Source: Vulcanisaeta moutnovskia 768-28
GTDB lineage: Archaea; Thermoproteota; Thermoprotei; Thermoproteales; Thermocladiaceae
Length of the DNA stretch: 64,000 bases
Direction: 5' to 3'
Assembly: GCF_000190315.1 (NCBI RefSeq)
Contig: NC_015151.1
Coordinates: 1,054,001-1,118,000 of the forward strand
Shown here: one piece after another, positions 62,743 to 64,000 of the stretch
How positions within the stretch are numbered: the first letter of the stretch is position 1
How the letters are laid out: each line of letters begins with the position of its first letter
Notes under the pieces: model-generated
What the model was told of the DNA's origin: nothing
The model's database searches: none
Seen by the model: the letters and a program-made list of their open reading frames with translations, nothing else
Position numbers and translations under genes: made by a program

Positions 62743-62901
62743 ATGAATTCTCTAGAAAATATATTAATAAAAGTTTTTAATGAGCTTATTATTGACGACA
62801 TTTCACCCATGCATTTACTTACGATAAATGAGTTGAAGGCTGCAAAACTGTTAAAGGGTAATAACGCAAAAAGGATATACGATAGTTTTAAGAATAATTA
62901 A
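62743..62901 (+). CDS. Small ORF, 52 aa, unsure
   Basis: ATG at 62743 to TAA at 62901 gives a helical product containing LLTINELKAAKLLKGNNAKR, a helix-turn-helix-like stretch. AT-rich DNA surrounds it, with TTATAATAAA upstream. A further frame (IIRLEILLKEDSKKITNIQN) follows in other registers. It may be the start of a broken regulator. The remaining sequence of this gap (62658-63070) shows nothing else. Confidence 0.3.
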   Translation: MNSLENILIKVFNELIIDDISPMHLLTINELKAAKLLKGNNAKRIYDSFKNN

Positions 62902-63070
62902 TAAGGTTAGAAATATTACTTAAAGAAGATAGCAAGAAAATAACAAATATACAGAATAATCAAAGGCTTGGTCCTAGCTTATTGGGTGATCTTCTAATTC
63001 ATCCTGCCTTTAATTGCTTTAATATTAACTGTGCAGGTACGTTAAACGGGCTTTAAGCAAGTACGACGCA

Positions 63071-63307
63071 TTACTTACTCACTTCTACCTTAATCCTCGT
63101 TACAATACGTTTACAATGCTCACATTGATAGGTTCTCCTGTAATAAATCTCCCCATCTTTTGACGTATATAGGTATTCTGAATTAATTAAACGAAGGGTC
63201 CCAGGCCTACCGCAATATGGGCACCTATCCAGGTACATGGTATTGAACAACCATGATGCAACGAAGACGGAACCCATTATCAACACTAAGCCAATAATAA
63301 TCTTCAT
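63071..63307 (-). CDS. Small membrane protein with zinc-ribbon-like cysteines
   Basis: 78 residues. One helix at the start (IIIGLVLIMGSVFVASWLF) is followed by CPYCGRPG and, 30 residues on, CEHCKRIV. Two C-x2-C pairs suggest a zinc ribbon in the soluble part. The family is unknown. It lies between the hypothetical protein and the enolase-superfamily gene. Confidence 0.6.
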   Translation of the reverse strand: MKIIIGLVLIMGSVFVASWLFNTMYLDRCPYCGRPGTLRLINSEYLYTSKDGEIYYRRTYQCEHCKRIVTRIKVEVSK

Positions 63308-63322
63308 CTAATACTTAGAGTT

Positions 63323-64000
63323 TTAATGAAATATCAATGGCACGTACCTTTTCGTATATGGATATTTACTTAATGCATCCTCATTAATGTTCAACCCAAC
63401 ACCCACACCTCCTAGGTCTGATAGGCGCACCTCCCCGTTCCTAACCCTAACCTCCCTATCATAAATGTCGCCCACCCAAGTCAGCGGCCACTCCACAACC
63501 TCAACACCGTCAATGATTGAGGCGATGTGCAGCGTGTAGGTGTGCGTTAGGATTGACTTATGCGGTCTATGGTGAGGCGCCACTGGCCTACCCATGGCCT
63601 TGATGTCTTTAATCACATCCATAAACCTCAGTATACCACCAACCTTAGAGATGTCAGGCTGCACATACGAAACGCCTGCACCGACTAAACCCTTGAAACC
63701 GCCCATGTAGTACTCATTCTCACCGGCCGCAATGGGTACCGGAGACCTCCTAGAGACAGTACCTAGTTTGTCATAGTCGTTGGGTGGCCAGGTTGGTTCC
63801 TCAACCCAGTAAGGCTCATACCTATGCACCTTGTTTAGGAATTCCAGGGCCTTGTTAGGGTCGTTAAACGCTGCATTTATGTCCAGCGCAACCCTTAGAT
63901 CATAGCCGAAGCTCTCCCTAACGGCCTTAATGGCCTCTAACGAGTCATTGGTATGCTCATGAAGCTTAACCATGGTAAAACCCCTACCCAATGCCCTATC
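63323..64000 (-). CDS. Enolase-superfamily dehydratase (mandelate racemase/MLE type), partial
   Basis: The frame runs from the stop at 63323 to the window edge, with the 5' part missing. LRVALDINAAFN gives the first metal aspartate, VEEPTWP the second acidic ligand, IAAGENEYY the third, and VQPDISKVGG the barrel motif before the general base. APHHRPHKS holds the histidine region. It is a sugar-acid dehydratase or racemase of the D-gluconate/D-arabinonate dehydratase kind, as in non-phosphorylated Entner-Doudoroff routes of archaea. An exact substrate cannot be given without the N-terminus. Confidence 0.85.
   Translation of the reverse strand, partial: DRALGRGFTMVKLHEHTNDSLEAIKAVRESFGYDLRVALDINAAFNDPNKALEFLNKVHRYEPYWVEEPTWPPNDYDKLGTVSRRSPVPIAAGENEYYMGGFKGLVGAGVSYVQPDISKVGGILRFMDVIKDIKAMGRPVAPHHRPHKSILTHTYTLHIASIIDGVEVVEWPLTWVGDIYDREVRVRNGEVRLSDLGGVGVGLNINEDALSKYPYTKRYVPLIFH

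Noticed and set aside
1-64000. Insertion sequences, transposases, rRNA, CRISPR repeats or a replication origin
   Set aside because: No transposase or Cas motif, rRNA block, regular direct repeats with spacers, or Orc1/Cdc6 gene with origin boxes was seen on either strand.

Overview
The window reads as chromosome of a hyperthermophilic crenarchaeon of the order Thermoproteales, most like Vulcanisaeta or Caldivirga. Support comes from Spt4 and ribosomal protein S24e, archease, Tsr3, an archaeal initiator tRNA-Met, a PaREP1-family gene (a family first named in Pyrobaculum), a DUF3782 nuclease relative, an EtfABCX complex, TATA boxes of the CTTAAA type, and frequent GTG/TTG or leaderless starts. 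The genus is an inference. No rRNA, CRISPR array or intact insertion sequence was seen.

Layout. (1) 1-17525, minus strand: a large glycan-building cluster with GT4 and GT2 glycosyltransferases, a NodB-type deacetylase, sugar epimerases, FkbM-type methylation and a large GT-C-like membrane protein. Several members are decayed: a GT4 remnant, a twice-frameshifted epimerase, a frameshifted FkbM, a GT4 lacking most of its acceptor domain, and a membrane-protein remnant. (2) 17539-19082: a broken PaREP1 gene and an archaeal STAND-like ATPase. (3) 19274-34142: a cell-surface island. A minus-strand arm holds a five-repeat surface protein. A plus-strand arm holds a flippase, DUF1616 split over two genes, three membrane/secreted proteins, DUF4350, MoxR, DUF58, a GT2 and a GT-C-like protein. 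(4) 34139-36957: an FtsX/MacB-like ABC system. (5) 37044-47510: archease, small membrane proteins, a GT4, a mechanosensitive-channel-like protein, a two-subunit molybdenum hydroxylase (one gene is an FAD + 2Fe-2S fusion), Tsr3, a HhH-GPD protein, Spt4 and S24e. (6) 47511-55615: two radical-SAM genes, fixCX-etfBA, and coaBC. (7) 55789-64000: accessory DNA with an AbrB-like gene under a palindromic control region, several broken genes, initiator tRNA-Met, two surface-protein genes under the same inverted-repeat operator, and an enolase-superfamily gene running off the right edge.

How it works together: region 1 probably makes and modifies surface or N-glycan sugars. Region 3 looks like a machine that flips glycans and matures or positions surface proteins, with the MoxR AAA+ ATPase and DUF58 partner as the likely engine. 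Region 6 supplies electron bifurcation or quinone-linked flavin chemistry. The most notable unexplained items are the GTCACG-N6-CGTGAC operator pair, the permuted split DUF1616, and the paired WW-R small proteins at the island's left arm and centre. About eleven disrupted genes are present. Several breaks lie in short homopolymers, so sequencing error should be excluded before calling them biological decay.
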